Shown here: in pieces, positions 26,053 to 35,340 of the stretch
Layout: the number at the start of each line of letters is the position of its first letter
Position numbering within the stretch: the stretch's first letter is position 1
NCBI GenBank assembly: GCA_000314955.1
Contig: BAEM01000037.1
Location: 1 to 62,533, forward strand
Length of the DNA: 62,533 nt
DNA from: Paraglaciecola chathamensis S18K6
Lineage (GTDB): Bacteria > Pseudomonadota > Gammaproteobacteria > Enterobacterales > Alteromonadaceae
Reading direction: 5' to 3'
Notes under the pieces: generated by a model
Seen by the model: only the letters and a program-made list of their open reading frames with translations
Told to the model about the DNA's origin: nothing
Database searches by the model: none
Translations under genes and position numbers: made by a program

Positions 26053-27081
26053 ATGATCAAAACTTGTATTGTCGGCGCCAGTGGATATACCGGTGCCGAA
26101 TTAGCCTCTTTAATTCATTGCCACCCACGCTTTGAATTGAATGCCTTGTATGTATCAGCCAAAAGTCAAGATGCTGATAAAAAACTGGGAGACGTACACG
26201 GTTACCTGTTCGGGCAAATCAACTTGCCTCTCACGCCTTTAACCGACGACGCTCTGCATTCACTTGCCAACGAAATGGACGTGATATTTCTTGCCACACC
26301 CCATGAAGCGAGCCACGACTGGATGCCAGTGTTATCGTCAGGCAAAGCTAAGGTATTCGATTTATCAGGTGCATTTAGACTCAAAGACCAACAGGTTTTT
26401 GCGGATTATTATGGGTTTGCACATGAGCAGACAACGAGTCTTGAACAAGCCGTGTACGGCTTAGCGGATTGGTTTGCTGATGACATTAAAGACGCTGATA
26501 TCGTAGCGGTACCGGGTTGCTACCCAACGGCGTCCCTTAGCGCGTTGAAACCGTTACATGAGGCAGGTCTTATTGCAGACGGCCATTTACCGATTATTAA
26601 TGCGGTATCGGGTGTTTCAGGTGCGGGTCGAAAGGCCGCCATGGGCAACAGTTTTTGCGAGGTAAGCTTGCAAGCCTATGGGGTATTGGGTCACCGTCAC
26701 CAACCTGAAATTAGCGCCTACTTAGGCCGTGAAGTGATTTTCACTCCGCATTTAGGGAATTTTAAACGGGGTATTTTGGCCACTATCACAGTAAAAGTGA
26801 ATACAGATGTAAGCGCCGAGGACGTTGCCAATGCGTTCAATCAAGCGTATCAAGAGCACCCAATTGTACGTATTCGCGATACTTGGCCTAAGTTAGATGA
26901 CGTTGTTGGTACGCCGCATTGTGATTTATTCTGGAAACTAGACGTGAACAAGGGCTATCTGGTTGTCACCAGTGCAATCGATAACCTGCTAAAAGGTGCA
27001 GCCTCTCAAGCAGTGCAATGTGCCAATATTCGTTTTGGTTTTGCATCTCAACTCGGTTTAGTGCACGGGGTGTCAGCATGA
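26053..27081 (+). CDS. argC: N-acetyl-gamma-glutamyl-phosphate reductase
   Basis: NADPH-dependent reductase, third step of arginine synthesis, 342 residues. Motifs are the Rossmann opening KTCIVGASGYTGAELASLI, the catalytic Cys in AVPGCYPTAS near residue 156, and SGVSGAGRKA with HRHQPEI. Its TGA overlaps the argB ATG (ATGA), so translation is coupled. It is the first gene of argCBFGHA and probably controlled through the attenuator-like leader. It is slightly longer than E. coli ArgC (334). Confidence 0.97.
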   Translation: MIKTCIVGASGYTGAELASLIHCHPRFELNALYVSAKSQDADKKLGDVHGYLFGQINLPLTPLTDDALHSLANEMDVIFLATPHEASHDWMPVLSSGKAKVFDLSGAFRLKDQQVFADYYGFAHEQTTSLEQAVYGLADWFADDIKDADIVAVPGCYPTASLSALKPLHEAGLIADGHLPIINAVSGVSGAGRKAAMGNSFCEVSLQAYGVLGHRHQPEISAYLGREVIFTPHLGNFKRGILATITVKVNTDVSAEDVANAFNQAYQEHPIVRIRDTWPKLDDVVGTPHCDLFWKLDVNKGYLVVTSAIDNLLKGAASQAVQCANIRFGFASQLGLVHGVSA

Positions 27082-27851
27082 CCCCTCTTGTCATAAAAGT
27101 TGGCGGCGCTTTCATGCAAGCCACTGCAGAAGCTTTGCAGCTACTAGCGGTAATTAAGCAACTGCAACAAAGTCGACCTGTGGTTTTAGTACATGGCGGC
27201 GGCCCAATGGTTGAGCAGTTACTACAAGCCCTGCAATTTAGCAGTACTAAAGTCAACGGTTTGCGCGTCACGCCTCCTGAGCACATGCCTTACATTACAG
27301 GCGCTTTAGCGGGTACAGCCAATAAGCAACTGTGCGCTTTTGCGATTCGCGCTAACACGACACCTGCCGGATTGTGCTTAGCGGATGGTGCCATGACAAG
27401 CTGCACTGTGCTTGACCCTGCTCTTGGAGCGGTGGGCGTAGCACAAGCAAATTCACCGACTATGTTGAATTTATTGCTCGAGGCGAATATCCTGCCGATT
27501 ATCAGCTCCATCGGAGCCGATGAAAAAGGTAATTTACTTAACGTAAATGCTGATCAGGCTGCAACCGTTATCGCTCAACTATTAAACGCTGACTTGTTGT
27601 TGCTATCAAATGTGCCTGGTGTGCTCGATCAGAATAAAAACTTGATCAGCCAGCTAAATGCCCAAGATATCGAAGGGCTAGTAACAGCCGGTGTGATCAA
27701 AGATGGAATGCAGGTAAAAGTGGATGCGGCCCTTGATGCTGCAACCAGTTTACAGCGCCCAATTACGATTGCCAGTTGGCAAACACCAGAGCAACTCTTA
27801 GGATTGCTGGCGGGTGAACCCGTTGGCACTACCATAATCCCAAATATTTAA
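27078..27851 (+). CDS. argB: Acetylglutamate kinase
   Basis: Phosphorylates N-acetylglutamate, second step of the pathway, 257 residues. The ATG at 27078 lies in the ATGA overlap with argC and gives MTPLVIKVGGAFMQATAE, the normal start; a longer in-frame extension runs into argC and is rejected. Motifs are VLVHGGGPMVEQLLQAL and NVNADQAATVIAQLL, and Lys in IKDGMQVKVDAAL. It is similar in length to E. coli ArgB. Confidence 0.96.
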   Translation: MTPLVIKVGGAFMQATAEALQLLAVIKQLQQSRPVVLVHGGGPMVEQLLQALQFSSTKVNGLRVTPPEHMPYITGALAGTANKQLCAFAIRANTTPAGLCLADGAMTSCTVLDPALGAVGVAQANSPTMLNLLLEANILPIISSIGADEKGNLLNVNADQAATVIAQLLNADLLLLSNVPGVLDQNKNLISQLNAQDIEGLVTAGVIKDGMQVKVDAALDAATSLQRPITIASWQTPEQLLGLLAGEPVGTTIIPNI

Positions 27852-27860
27852 GGTACCTCC

Positions 27861-28778
27861 ATGAAAAAGGATCTACTGTCGTTCACTGATTGGTCTGCAA
27901 AAGACCTCAATGCACTATTGCAATTGGCCATCACTATTAAGAACAATCCTGCGGATTACCGCCAAGCGTTGGCGGGAAAATCGATTGTTGCTTTGTTTGA
28001 GAAGCCGTCTCTGCGCACCCGCGTGAGCTTTGATATTGGCATTAATAAATTAGGCGGACATCTTGTGTATTTAGATAGTCAATCTAACAAATTAGTAGGC
28101 CGTGAAGACGTGAAAGACATGGGCAACAACTTAGCCTGCTGGGCTGACGCTATTGTTGCGCGAGTTTTTGCTCATGCAACTTTAGAAGAGCTTGCCAGCG
28201 CAGCGAAGGTACCTGTGATCAATGCGTTATGTGACATGTACCACCCATGCCAAGCCATGGCTGACTACCTGACACTAACCGAACGTTTTGGCGATTTAAC
28301 CAAAGTTAAACTAGCGTATATCGGTGATGGTAATAATGTGACTCACTCGCTGATGATCGTTGGCGTAACCCTTGGCTGTGAAGTGGTTGTTGTCACTCCT
28401 CCTGGTTATGAAGTGGACCCAGCTATTGTCACACTTGCTCAGCAAAAAGCAGAGCAAAATGGCGGTAAGCTCGTTATCAGTAATGACATTGAAGCGGCTC
28501 ACGGCGCGAATGCCCTTTACACTGACACCTGGATTTCAATGGGGGATGACACTCCGCTTGAAACCATCAAACAGGCATTTGGTAAATACAAAATCGATGA
28601 AGCGATGATGCAGTCAACGGGTGCACAATACGTAATGCACTGCCAACCTGCTCATCGTGACTTAGAAATTAGCGGCAGTTTAATTGATTCAGAGCAATCA
28701 ATTTTAATGCAGCAAGCAGAAAACAGAATGCACGCCCAGAATGCTATTTTAGTGCATCTTCTTGGCGGCGCAGCGTAA
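27861..28778 (+). CDS. argF: Ornithine carbamoyltransferase
   Basis: Forms citrulline from ornithine and carbamoyl phosphate, 305 residues, the shorter class (E. coli ArgF/ArgI are about 334). The carbamoyl-phosphate loop reads FEKPSLRTRVSF, with Leu in place of the more common Thr of STRTR. The catalytic MHCQPAHRDLEIS and the ornithine loop TDTWISMGDD are intact; the SMG motif argues for true ornithine rather than acetyl- or succinylornithine. It lies nine bases after argB. Confidence 0.93.
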   Translation: MKKDLLSFTDWSAKDLNALLQLAITIKNNPADYRQALAGKSIVALFEKPSLRTRVSFDIGINKLGGHLVYLDSQSNKLVGREDVKDMGNNLACWADAIVARVFAHATLEELASAAKVPVINALCDMYHPCQAMADYLTLTERFGDLTKVKLAYIGDGNNVTHSLMIVGVTLGCEVVVVTPPGYEVDPAIVTLAQQKAEQNGGKLVISNDIEAAHGANALYTDTWISMGDDTPLETIKQAFGKYKIDEAMMQSTGAQYVMHCQPAHRDLEISGSLIDSEQSILMQQAENRMHAQNAILVHLLGGAA

Positions 28779-28812
28779 CCCATTTAACAATTTTATTTTT
28801 TAGGTACAGATA

Positions 28813-30051
28813 ATGAGCAAGAAAAACATCAAAAAAGTGGTACTAGCCTATTCAGGTGGTTTGGATACATCAGCGATCATTCCTTGGTTAAAAGAAAACT
28901 ACGACTGTGAAGTCATCGCGTTTGCTGCTGATGTTGGTCAAGGTGATGAAGAGCTAGAAGGTCTACGTGAAAAAGCCATCAAAACGGGCGCTAGCGAATG
29001 CTACATCGTTGACTTGAAAGAAGAATTTGTTTCTGACTACATCTACCCAACCATTACTACAGGAGCGGTATATGAAGGTCAGTACCTACTTGGCACCTCA
29101 ATGGCACGCCCAATCATTGCCAAAGCGCAAGTAGAGATCGCACGTAAAGTTGGCGCCGATGCACTTTGCCACGGCTGTACTGGTAAAGGTAATGACCAAG
29201 TACGTTTCGAAGGTACCTTTGCCGCACTAGCACCTGAACTGACCGTGATTGCCCCTTGGCGTGAGTGGGACATGGTTTCACGTGAAGACTTATTGGCTTA
29301 TTTGGCAGAGCGTGACATCAAGACCACCGCATCAGCCACTAAAATATACAGCCGTGATGCAAATGCATGGCACATCTCACACGAAGGTGGTGAGTTAGAA
29401 GATCCATGGTGTGAGCCAAGTAAAGAAGTATGGACCATGACTGTTTCTCCAGAAGAGGCACCGAATACACCTGAGCGTGTTGAAGTGAGCTTCGAGCACG
29501 GTCGCATGGTAAAAGTAAACGGTGAAGCGCTAAGCCCTTACCAGTGTTTGGTTAAATTAAACGATCTTGCTGGTGCCCATGGCGTGGGTCGCATCGATAT
29601 CGTTGAAAACCGTTTAGTAGGCATGAAATCACGTGGCTGCTATGAAACACCAGGCGGCACCGTTATGCTTGCAGCATACAAAGCACTTGAAAGCCTAGTG
29701 CTAGACAAAGCGGCCCTTAAATACCGTGAGCAAATTGGTTTAGAGTTCTCACACGTTATGTATGACGGCCGTTGGTTTACCCCACTAAACGACGCGCTAC
29801 TAGCGGGTGCAGCGAGCTTCGCTGATAAAGTCACTGGCGACATAGTGGTTAAGCTTTATAAAGGTCAAGCAACGGTCACACAACGTCGTTCACCTAACAG
29901 CTTGTACTCAGAAGACTTCGCGACATTTGGCGCCGATGATGTTTACGACCAAAGCCACGCTGAAGGCTTCATTCGCCTTTACAGCTTGTCTAGCCGTATC
30001 AGTGCGCTAAACAAAAAAGGTATTCCTTTTAAAAACACAGGTATCGAATAA
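28813..30051 (+). CDS. argG: Argininosuccinate synthase
   Basis: ATP-dependent ligase joining citrulline and aspartate, 412 residues, of the roughly 400-residue bacterial class rather than the 447-residue E. coli form. The ATP-pyrophosphatase P-loop is [15 protein letters not shown] near residue 10. Other motifs are [17 protein letters not shown] and [16 protein letters not shown]. Its TAA overlaps the argH ATG by one base (TAATG). Confidence 0.97.
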   Translation: MSKKNIKKVVLAYSGGLDTSAIIPWLKENYDCEVIAFAADVGQGDEELEGLREKAIKTGASECYIVDLKEEFVSDYIYPTITTGAVYEGQYLLGTSMARPIIAKAQVEIARKVGADALCHGCTGKGNDQVRFEGTFAALAPELTVIAPWREWDMVSREDLLAYLAERDIKTTASATKIYSRDANAWHISHEGGELEDPWCEPSKEVWTMTVSPEEAPNTPERVEVSFEHGRMVKVNGEALSPYQCLVKLNDLAGAHGVGRIDIVENRLVGMKSRGCYETPGGTVMLAAYKALESLVLDKAALKYREQIGLEFSHVMYDGRWFTPLNDALLAGAASFADKVTGDIVVKLYKGQATVTQRRSPNSLYSEDFATFGADDVYDQSHAEGFIRLYSLSSRISALNKKGIPFKNTGIE

Positions 30052-31427
30052 TGAGCTTGTGGGGCGGACGTTTTCAAGACGGTAGCAGTGCGATGTTTCG
30101 CACTGTGAATGACTCACTGCCATTTGACAGAGTATTAGCGAGTCAAGATATTCGTGGTTCAATTGCATGGGCGCGCGCTATTGCCAAAGCAGGCGTGTTA
30201 ACCCAAGACGAACACCAACAGCTTGAAGATGCACTCAAAGCCTTGTTGGTAAAAGCCGATGCGGGTGAGCTTGATTTTGATGCCAGCAGCGAAGAAGACA
30301 TTCACAGCTTTGTTGAAGCAACGTTAATTGAACAGCTTGGTGATGTGGCGCGCAAGCTCCACACTGGCCGTAGTCGTAACGACCAAGTGGCCACTGACTT
30401 TCGACTATGGACTCGTGAACACGTTGACTTATTAGTGGAAGATGTTGAAGCCGTTATTGCTTCACTGGTTGGCAATGCTCAAGTAAACCAAGACGTTATT
30501 TTGCCTGGTTACACGCATTTACAACGCGCTCAACCTGTACGCTACCCTCATTGGTGTTTGGCTTATGTCGAAATGCTAAAACGTGACTTAAGTCGACTTC
30601 ATGACCTAAAAGCGCGTTTAAACCAGTGTCCTCTTGGCAGCGGTGCATTAGCGGGTACAACCTACCCTATCGACCGTCAAGCGATTGCCGAAGAGCTAGG
30701 TTTTGACAGTCCATGCATCAACAGCCTAGATGCAGTATCAGATCGTGACTACGTTTTAGAGCTGCTTTTTGTGGCTAGCACCAGCATGATGCACTTGTCG
30801 CGTATGGCTGAAGATTTGATCTTCTACAATTCAGGCGAAGCAGGCTTTATTCAATTAGGTGACGCCGTCACCTCTGGTTCATCATTGATGCCCCAAAAGA
30901 AAAACCCTGATGCACTTGAGCTAATGCGCGGTAAATGCGGTCGTGTTTTTGGTAGCTTACAAGCACTGCTTGTTACCATGAAAGGCTTACCTCTTGCCTA
31001 CAACAAAGACATGCAAGAAGACAAAGAAGGCTTATTCGACGCCACTAATCAATGGCATATCTGTTTGCGTATTGCCTGCGAAGTGGTTGATAGCATCAAA
31101 CTTGATTGTGAGCGCTGCGCTAAAGCCGCCCGTGAGGGTTATGCAAATGCTACTGAACTGGCAGATTACCTAGTTGAAAAGGGCATTCCTTTTAGAACCG
31201 CTCATGATATTTCTGGACGTGTTGTACTTGATGCCCTTGAAAAGAAAAAAGCCATTGAAGAGCTAAGTATTGCCGAACTAAAAGTGTACTCAGATGTAAT
31301 TGAAGAAGATGTATATCCTGTTCTGCAACTTGAGTACCTCGTTAACAAGCGTGATATTTTGGGTGGAACAGGCATTAAGCCTGTGCTCGAAGCGCTGGCT
31401 AATGCTAAAGCATCGTTCATAAAATAG
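30051..31427 (+). CDS. argH: Argininosuccinate lyase
   Basis: Final step, releasing arginine and fumarate, 458 residues. Fumarase/aspartase-superfamily motifs are SEEDIHSFVEATLIEQLG, HTGRSRNDQVATDFRLW, and GSSLMPQKKNPDALELMRGK near residue 282 with the catalytic Ser. In several relatives argH is fused to an acetyltransferase domain. Here it ends normally and a separate full argA follows. Confidence 0.97.
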   Translation: MSLWGGRFQDGSSAMFRTVNDSLPFDRVLASQDIRGSIAWARAIAKAGVLTQDEHQQLEDALKALLVKADAGELDFDASSEEDIHSFVEATLIEQLGDVARKLHTGRSRNDQVATDFRLWTREHVDLLVEDVEAVIASLVGNAQVNQDVILPGYTHLQRAQPVRYPHWCLAYVEMLKRDLSRLHDLKARLNQCPLGSGALAGTTYPIDRQAIAEELGFDSPCINSLDAVSDRDYVLELLFVASTSMMHLSRMAEDLIFYNSGEAGFIQLGDAVTSGSSLMPQKKNPDALELMRGKCGRVFGSLQALLVTMKGLPLAYNKDMQEDKEGLFDATNQWHICLRIACEVVDSIKLDCERCAKAAREGYANATELADYLVEKGIPFRTAHDISGRVVLDALEKKKAIEELSIAELKVYSDVIEEDVYPVLQLEYLVNKRDILGGTGIKPVLEALANAKASFIK

Positions 31428-31450
31428 TGATGTAAGTGTAAGGAAAACAC

Positions 31451-32761
31451 GTGGTACTTTCACACAATGACAGCGTAAAGCTATTTCGCAATTCGGCGCC
31501 TTACATCAATGCCCACAGAGGGAAAACCTTTGTATTGATGTTCGGCGGTGAGGCGGTGGAAGATGCGAACTTTGCCAATATTATTCAAGATATCGCCCTG
31601 CTTAACAGCTTGGGCGTTCGCTTAATTTTAGTGCATGGTGCGCGTCCGCAAATTGATCAACGTGCCGTTTGGCGAAAGGTCGAGCCGCGTTTTTCAGAAG
31701 ACGTACGCATTACAGACAAACAAACTCTGGAATGCGTGAAAGATGCCGCAGGCTCTGTACGTTCACAAATCGAAGCATTGCTCACTATGGGCTTGGCTAA
31801 CTCGCCCATGCACGGAGCACAAATTCGCGTGTGCTCAGGCAACTTGGTGGTCGCCATGCCTATTGGCGTGCGTAATGGTGTCGATTTTGAACATACCGGC
31901 TTAGTACGACGTGTTGACGTGACCGGCATTAACGACCATCTAGATGATGGCTCAATTGTGCTGCTACCGCCTATGGGCTATTCACCTACAGGTGAAGTGT
32001 TCAACTTAAGCCATGAAGATGTTGCGACCAATGTCGTAAAAGCTCTTAAGGCCGACAAGCTGATCATCTTCACAGAAAAAGATGGCCTAGTGGATGAAAC
32101 AGGTCGATTACTACGTAACATTCAGCTGAACTCTTTGTATCCCATGCTAGAGCAGGAACATTTACAGCGCGAAAAACACAGTATTCAAACGATCATCGAT
32201 AGTCTTGAGTCTGGTGTTAGCCGCTGTCACTGCGTCAGTTATGGGCAAGATGGTGCACTGCTTCAAGAGCTTTTCACCCGAGACGGTGCTGGCTCGCTGA
32301 TATCGCAAAGTTATTATGAGCAAATACGTAGCGCGACCATTGAAGATGTAGGCGGCATACTGAACCTTATTAACCCGCTTGAAGAAAAAGGTATTCTCGT
32401 TAAACGCTCCCGTGAAATTCTAGAGCGTGAAATCGAACAGTTTACCATTATTGAGCGCGACGGTATGACCATTGCCTGCGCAGCCCTGTACCCTTACTTA
32501 GAGGAGCAATGTGGCGAGCTGGCATGTGTTGCAACGCATACAGATTATCGTGGTGGTAATCGCGGAGAGCGCTTACTCAACGCGATCTGTGAGCAAGCAA
32601 AGCTTCAAGGATTAACCTCGATATTTTGTTTAACCACCGTGACCTCTCACTGGTTTCAAGAGCAGGGTTTTGTGCGCGCCACCCTTGATGATTTGCCGGC
32701 CAAAAAGAAGCAACTTTACAACTTTCAGCGCAATTCAAAAGTCTTTATGTTAACGCTTTAA
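31451..32761 (+). CDS. argA: N-acetylglutamate synthase
   Basis: First committed step, acetyl-CoA plus glutamate, 436 residues. An N-terminal amino-acid-kinase-like domain (about 20-290: FVLMFGGEAVEDANFANI, VHGARPQIDQRAVWR) provides arginine feedback. A C-terminal GNAT domain (about 290-436) carries CVATHTDYRGGNRGERLLN, the acetyl-CoA loop. The start is a GTG at 31451 with AAGGA upstream; no ATG in frame fits better. A rarer start codon may keep its level low relative to argH, which lies 23 bases upstream. Confidence 0.94.
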   Translation: MVLSHNDSVKLFRNSAPYINAHRGKTFVLMFGGEAVEDANFANIIQDIALLNSLGVRLILVHGARPQIDQRAVWRKVEPRFSEDVRITDKQTLECVKDAAGSVRSQIEALLTMGLANSPMHGAQIRVCSGNLVVAMPIGVRNGVDFEHTGLVRRVDVTGINDHLDDGSIVLLPPMGYSPTGEVFNLSHEDVATNVVKALKADKLIIFTEKDGLVDETGRLLRNIQLNSLYPMLEQEHLQREKHSIQTIIDSLESGVSRCHCVSYGQDGALLQELFTRDGAGSLISQSYYEQIRSATIEDVGGILNLINPLEEKGILVKRSREILEREIEQFTIIERDGMTIACAALYPYLEEQCGELACVATHTDYRGGNRGERLLNAICEQAKLQGLTSIFCLTTVTSHWFQEQGFVRATLDDLPAKKKQLYNFQRNSKVFMLTL

Positions 32762-32787
32762 TAGGCGGATCCAGCAATACCTTTATC

Positions 32788-32819
32788 TGCATAAGCAGTT
32801 TCACCAAACTGCTTATGCA
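32788..32819 (+). terminator. Long perfect hairpin ending the argCBFGHA operon
   Basis: A 14-base-pair perfect stem (GCATAAGCAGTTT arm, CACC loop, AAACTGCTTATGC arm, plus a flanking T/A pair). It is followed by ATCTCTTATTCTTT, moderately T-rich. It lies 26 bases after the argA stop, so it probably terminates the operon or protects its 3' end. Confidence 0.65.
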
Positions 32820-32843
32820 TATCTCTTATTCTTTAGGACAAAC

Positions 32844-33194
32844 ATGACAATCCAAGATCTTATTACCCAAGTACGTACTCAACCGCAAAGCGTTGAATTT
32901 AGCCAAGTAATTAATACGATCCAACAACATTATCAATACACTGCGACAGGTTTCAGCAATGGTGAAATCGTTAATGAAAAAGGCAGTAATGAAGGCTCAT
33001 GCAAAATATTATATTTTGCCCAGCTCAACCAGTTAAACGAATCTGAAACACTGCATTTATTCGGTGCTTTTTATCGAGAAGACGTACTACAACATCCTAA
33101 CGCTAGCGACCATGGTAATATTCGAAACTTTATGCAAACTGGATGGCAAGGAGTCAAGTTTGATTCGGCGGCATTAACACCGGTCAGCAACTAA
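32844..33194 (+). CDS. HopJ-family protein
   Basis: A 116-residue cytoplasmic protein of the HopJ 'type III effector' family (recognised by FSQVINTIQQHYQYTATGFS, EKGSNEGSCKILYFAQL and HGNIRNFMQTGWQGVKFD). The name comes from a Pseudomonas homologue. There is no secretion system in view and the family is widespread in free-living marine bacteria, so an effector role is unlikely. The real function is unknown. It appears to be a single gene with AGGAC upstream. Confidence 0.8.
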   Translation: MTIQDLITQVRTQPQSVEFSQVINTIQQHYQYTATGFSNGEIVNEKGSNEGSCKILYFAQLNQLNESETLHLFGAFYREDVLQHPNASDHGNIRNFMQTGWQGVKFDSAALTPVSN

Positions 33195-33253
33195 ACCCTT
33201 TGACCTCCTAACTTGCTACACTTACCCCACAATCCAGTTGCGGTCGAACGAAC

Positions 33254-33661
33254 GTGAAAGAATGCACTCAGTGCGGTAAGTGCTGTACCCAGTACGGTGA
33301 CGGCGGTTTGTCGGTCACCGACAGCGAAATCGATATGTGGGAGCTGTTTCAACCCGATATCGCTCAGTACGTTAAAAATGGCTTAATTTGGGCGAGCCCA
33401 GAAACCGGAAAACGCTTAGATCATTGCCCATTTTTACGAGTTATTCCCGCGGATGAAAAAAGCGCTCACAGCAAAGATATATACACCTGCGATATCTACT
33501 TTGACCGCCCTGATGACTGCCGCTACTACCCGGTCACGATAAAGCAAATGATTAACGATGAGTGTGAAATGCTCGAAGATAAAGATCGGGCCGACCCAGT
33601 TAAGGCACAAAAAGCACTGGATATCCTAATGAAGGACAGCCGCCCAGCATTTGATAAGTAG
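33254..33661 (+). CDS. YkgJ-family cysteine-cluster protein
   Basis: A 135-residue protein with an N-terminal CTQCGKCCTQYGDGG cluster and later Cys in DHCPFLRV, YTCDIYF and DDCRYYPV. This pattern marks the UPF0153/YkgJ metal-binding family (zinc or iron-sulfur). A GTG at 33254 is used because the in-frame Met comes too late to include the cluster. The role is unknown. It is followed by a bidirectional terminator before eda. Confidence 0.78.
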   Translation: MKECTQCGKCCTQYGDGGLSVTDSEIDMWELFQPDIAQYVKNGLIWASPETGKRLDHCPFLRVIPADEKSAHSKDIYTCDIYFDRPDDCRYYPVTIKQMINDECEMLEDKDRADPVKAQKALDILMKDSRPAFDK

Positions 33662-33686
33662 ATTGCTCTATATTGCAGAGACTAAA

Positions 33687-33708
33687 AAGGCCACTAAATA
33701 GTGGCCTT
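33687..33708. terminator. Bidirectional terminator between YkgJ gene and eda
   Basis: AAGGCCACT-AAAT-AGTGGCCTT: nine base pairs with an A-run before and CTTT after. It serves the convergent YkgJ gene and the minus-strand glucose operon. Confidence 0.75.
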
Positions 33709-33731
33709 CTTTATGCTTCTAGAAGCGGTAT

Positions 33732-34379
33732 TTAGATACCTTTTGCACCAGCAACAGCTTGCTTAGCAAGCTCGGTGATGCGGTCCCAATCACCGGCTTC
33801 AACAGCGTCATCTGGCGCTAACCAAGAGCCTCCAGCACAACGCACGTTAGGCAATGACAAATACTCAAGGTAGTTAGTTGGGCTTATGCCGCCTGTTGGG
33901 CAAAATGCGATATCAGGGAATGGTCCACCGATTGCTTTGATCGCTTTGACGCCACCAGATGCTTCCGCAGGGAAGAATTTAAAGTGGGTGTAACCAAAGT
34001 CAATACCGCGCATTAATTCAGAAATTGAAGAAATGCCAGGGATAAGCGAAATTCCGCCTTTATTACCCGCATCTAATAAGTCTGAAGTCATACCAGGGCT
34101 AATAGCGAACATAGCGCCAGCTGCTTCAACTTCTGCTAATTGCTTAGCATTGGTAACGGTACCCGCGCCTATGATGGCGTCTGGTACTTCGGTAGCAATG
34201 GCTTTAATGACGTCTAGCGCCGCTTCAGTGCGCAAGGTGACTTCTAAAACGCGAATGCCACCTGCAATTAATGCTTTAGCTAGTGGTACTGCATGTTTTA
34301 CATCCTTGATCACCAATACAGGAACCACAGGTCCTTGACTGAAGACATCTTGAGACGAAATTTTCCAATTTTTTGTCAT
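33732..34379 (-). CDS. eda: KDPG aldolase (2-dehydro-3-deoxyphosphogluconate aldolase)
   Basis: Class I aldolase, 215 residues, cleaving KDPG to pyruvate and glyceraldehyde-3-phosphate; it may also act on 4-hydroxy-2-oxoglutarate. Motifs are [11 protein letters not shown] (catalytic Glu), [13 protein letters not shown] and the Schiff-base Lys in [15 protein letters not shown] near residue 134. It is the last gene of zwf-pgl-edd-glk-eda. The spacing to glk is five bases. Confidence 0.96.
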   Translation of the reverse strand: MTKNWKISSQDVFSQGPVVPVLVIKDVKHAVPLAKALIAGGIRVLEVTLRTEAALDVIKAIATEVPDAIIGAGTVTNAKQLAEVEAAGAMFAISPGMTSDLLDAGNKGGISLIPGISSISELMRGIDFGYTHFKFFPAEASGGVKAIKAIGGPFPDIAFCPTGGISPTNYLEYLSLPNVRCAGGSWLAPDDAVEAGDWDRITELAKQAVAGAKGI

Positions 34380-34384
34380 TGTAG

Positions 34385-35338
34385 TTAACCTTTATAATGC
34401 TGTTGTAGGTATGCCATAGCACCGATCAAACCATGATCGGGCTCGGTAATAATGTATGTAGGTATGCCCGCAACGTAATCACGAAACCGGCCTTTTGCTT
34501 CAAAGCGTGCGCGAAATTCACTTTGTTGAATAAATTCAACAAACCGAGAGGCAATCCCGCCACCGATATAAACACCACCGCGCGTACACAGGTTTAAGGC
34601 TAGGTTGCCAGCAAAACTCCCCATGATGCGACAGAACTGCTCAAGTGTTTCTCTACACAGCGAACAACTGTTATCAATTGCTCTGGAGGTAATATCCGCT
34701 GCGTCGCTGTACTCTGACGGTACATTTTTGGCCGCAGCTAACCCCTGATAGATATGCACAATCCCTCGTCCTGACATCACTTCTTCTGCTGAGGCATGGC
34801 CTAGCTTTTTAGTTAAAAAGCGCAGAATGGCAATGTCATTTTCATCGACTGCTGAAAAGTCAACGTGTCCACCTTCCCCATCTAACGCTTTCCATGCGCC
34901 ATCGGTACAAGTTAAGTGCTCAACGCCTAACCCCGTTCCAGGACCAAAAACAGCAATATTGGCTTCAGGTAATGCTTCACCTGGACCAATTTGCACTTTT
35001 TGGCTGGCATCTAACTTAGGCAGTGAATGAGCCACTGACGTGAAGTCATTGATCACGCCCAGCCAGCTCAGCCCTAGATCGGCTTGCACCTGTTTAATCG
35101 AGAAGGCCCAAGTATGGTTGGTCATTTTAACAAGGTCGCCCGCAACTGGGCAGGCAATAGCCAAACAACCAGCAGCGAACTCAGTCGTCGGAAACTCAGA
35201 AAAGTACTGTTTTATCGCATCATTTACCGTGGCGAAATCCGCGCACAAATATTTGCGAATTTCAGCAACTTGGCCGTCAACAACCTGTGCTAAACGAATA
35301 TTGGTTCCGCCAATATCCGCAACAAAATTAGCTGCCAC
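34385..35338 (-). CDS. glk: Glucokinase
   Basis: ATP-dependent glucose kinase of the bacterial Glk family, 317 residues. The phosphate loop is [15 protein letters not shown], the second ATP-binding segment [12 protein letters not shown] near 130, the glucose-binding residues lie in [12 protein letters not shown], and a later loop is [16 protein letters not shown]. Its presence inside the Entner-Doudoroff operon means free glucose can be fed straight to Zwf. It starts two bases after the edd stop. Confidence 0.95.
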   Translation of the reverse strand: MAANFVADIGGTNIRLAQVVDGQVAEIRKYLCADFATVNDAIKQYFSEFPTTEFAAGCLAIACPVAGDLVKMTNHTWAFSIKQVQADLGLSWLGVINDFTSVAHSLPKLDASQKVQIGPGEALPEANIAVFGPGTGLGVEHLTCTDGAWKALDGEGGHVDFSAVDENDIAILRFLTKKLGHASAEEVMSGRGIVHIYQGLAAAKNVPSEYSDAADITSRAIDNSCSLCRETLEQFCRIMGSFAGNLALNLCTRGGVYIGGGIASRFVEFIQQSEFRARFEAKGRFRDYVAGIPTYIITEPDHGLIGAMAYLQQHYKG

Positions 35339-35340
35339 AA

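Noticed and set aside
27018-27077. Upstream extension of argB into argC
   Set aside because: It would encode the argC end in another frame. The ATGA overlap start at 27078 gives the normal ArgB N-terminus.
32844-33194. Type III secretion effector (from the HopJ name)
   Set aside because: No secretion apparatus or chaperone is nearby and the family is common in free-living bacteria; kept as a family name only.
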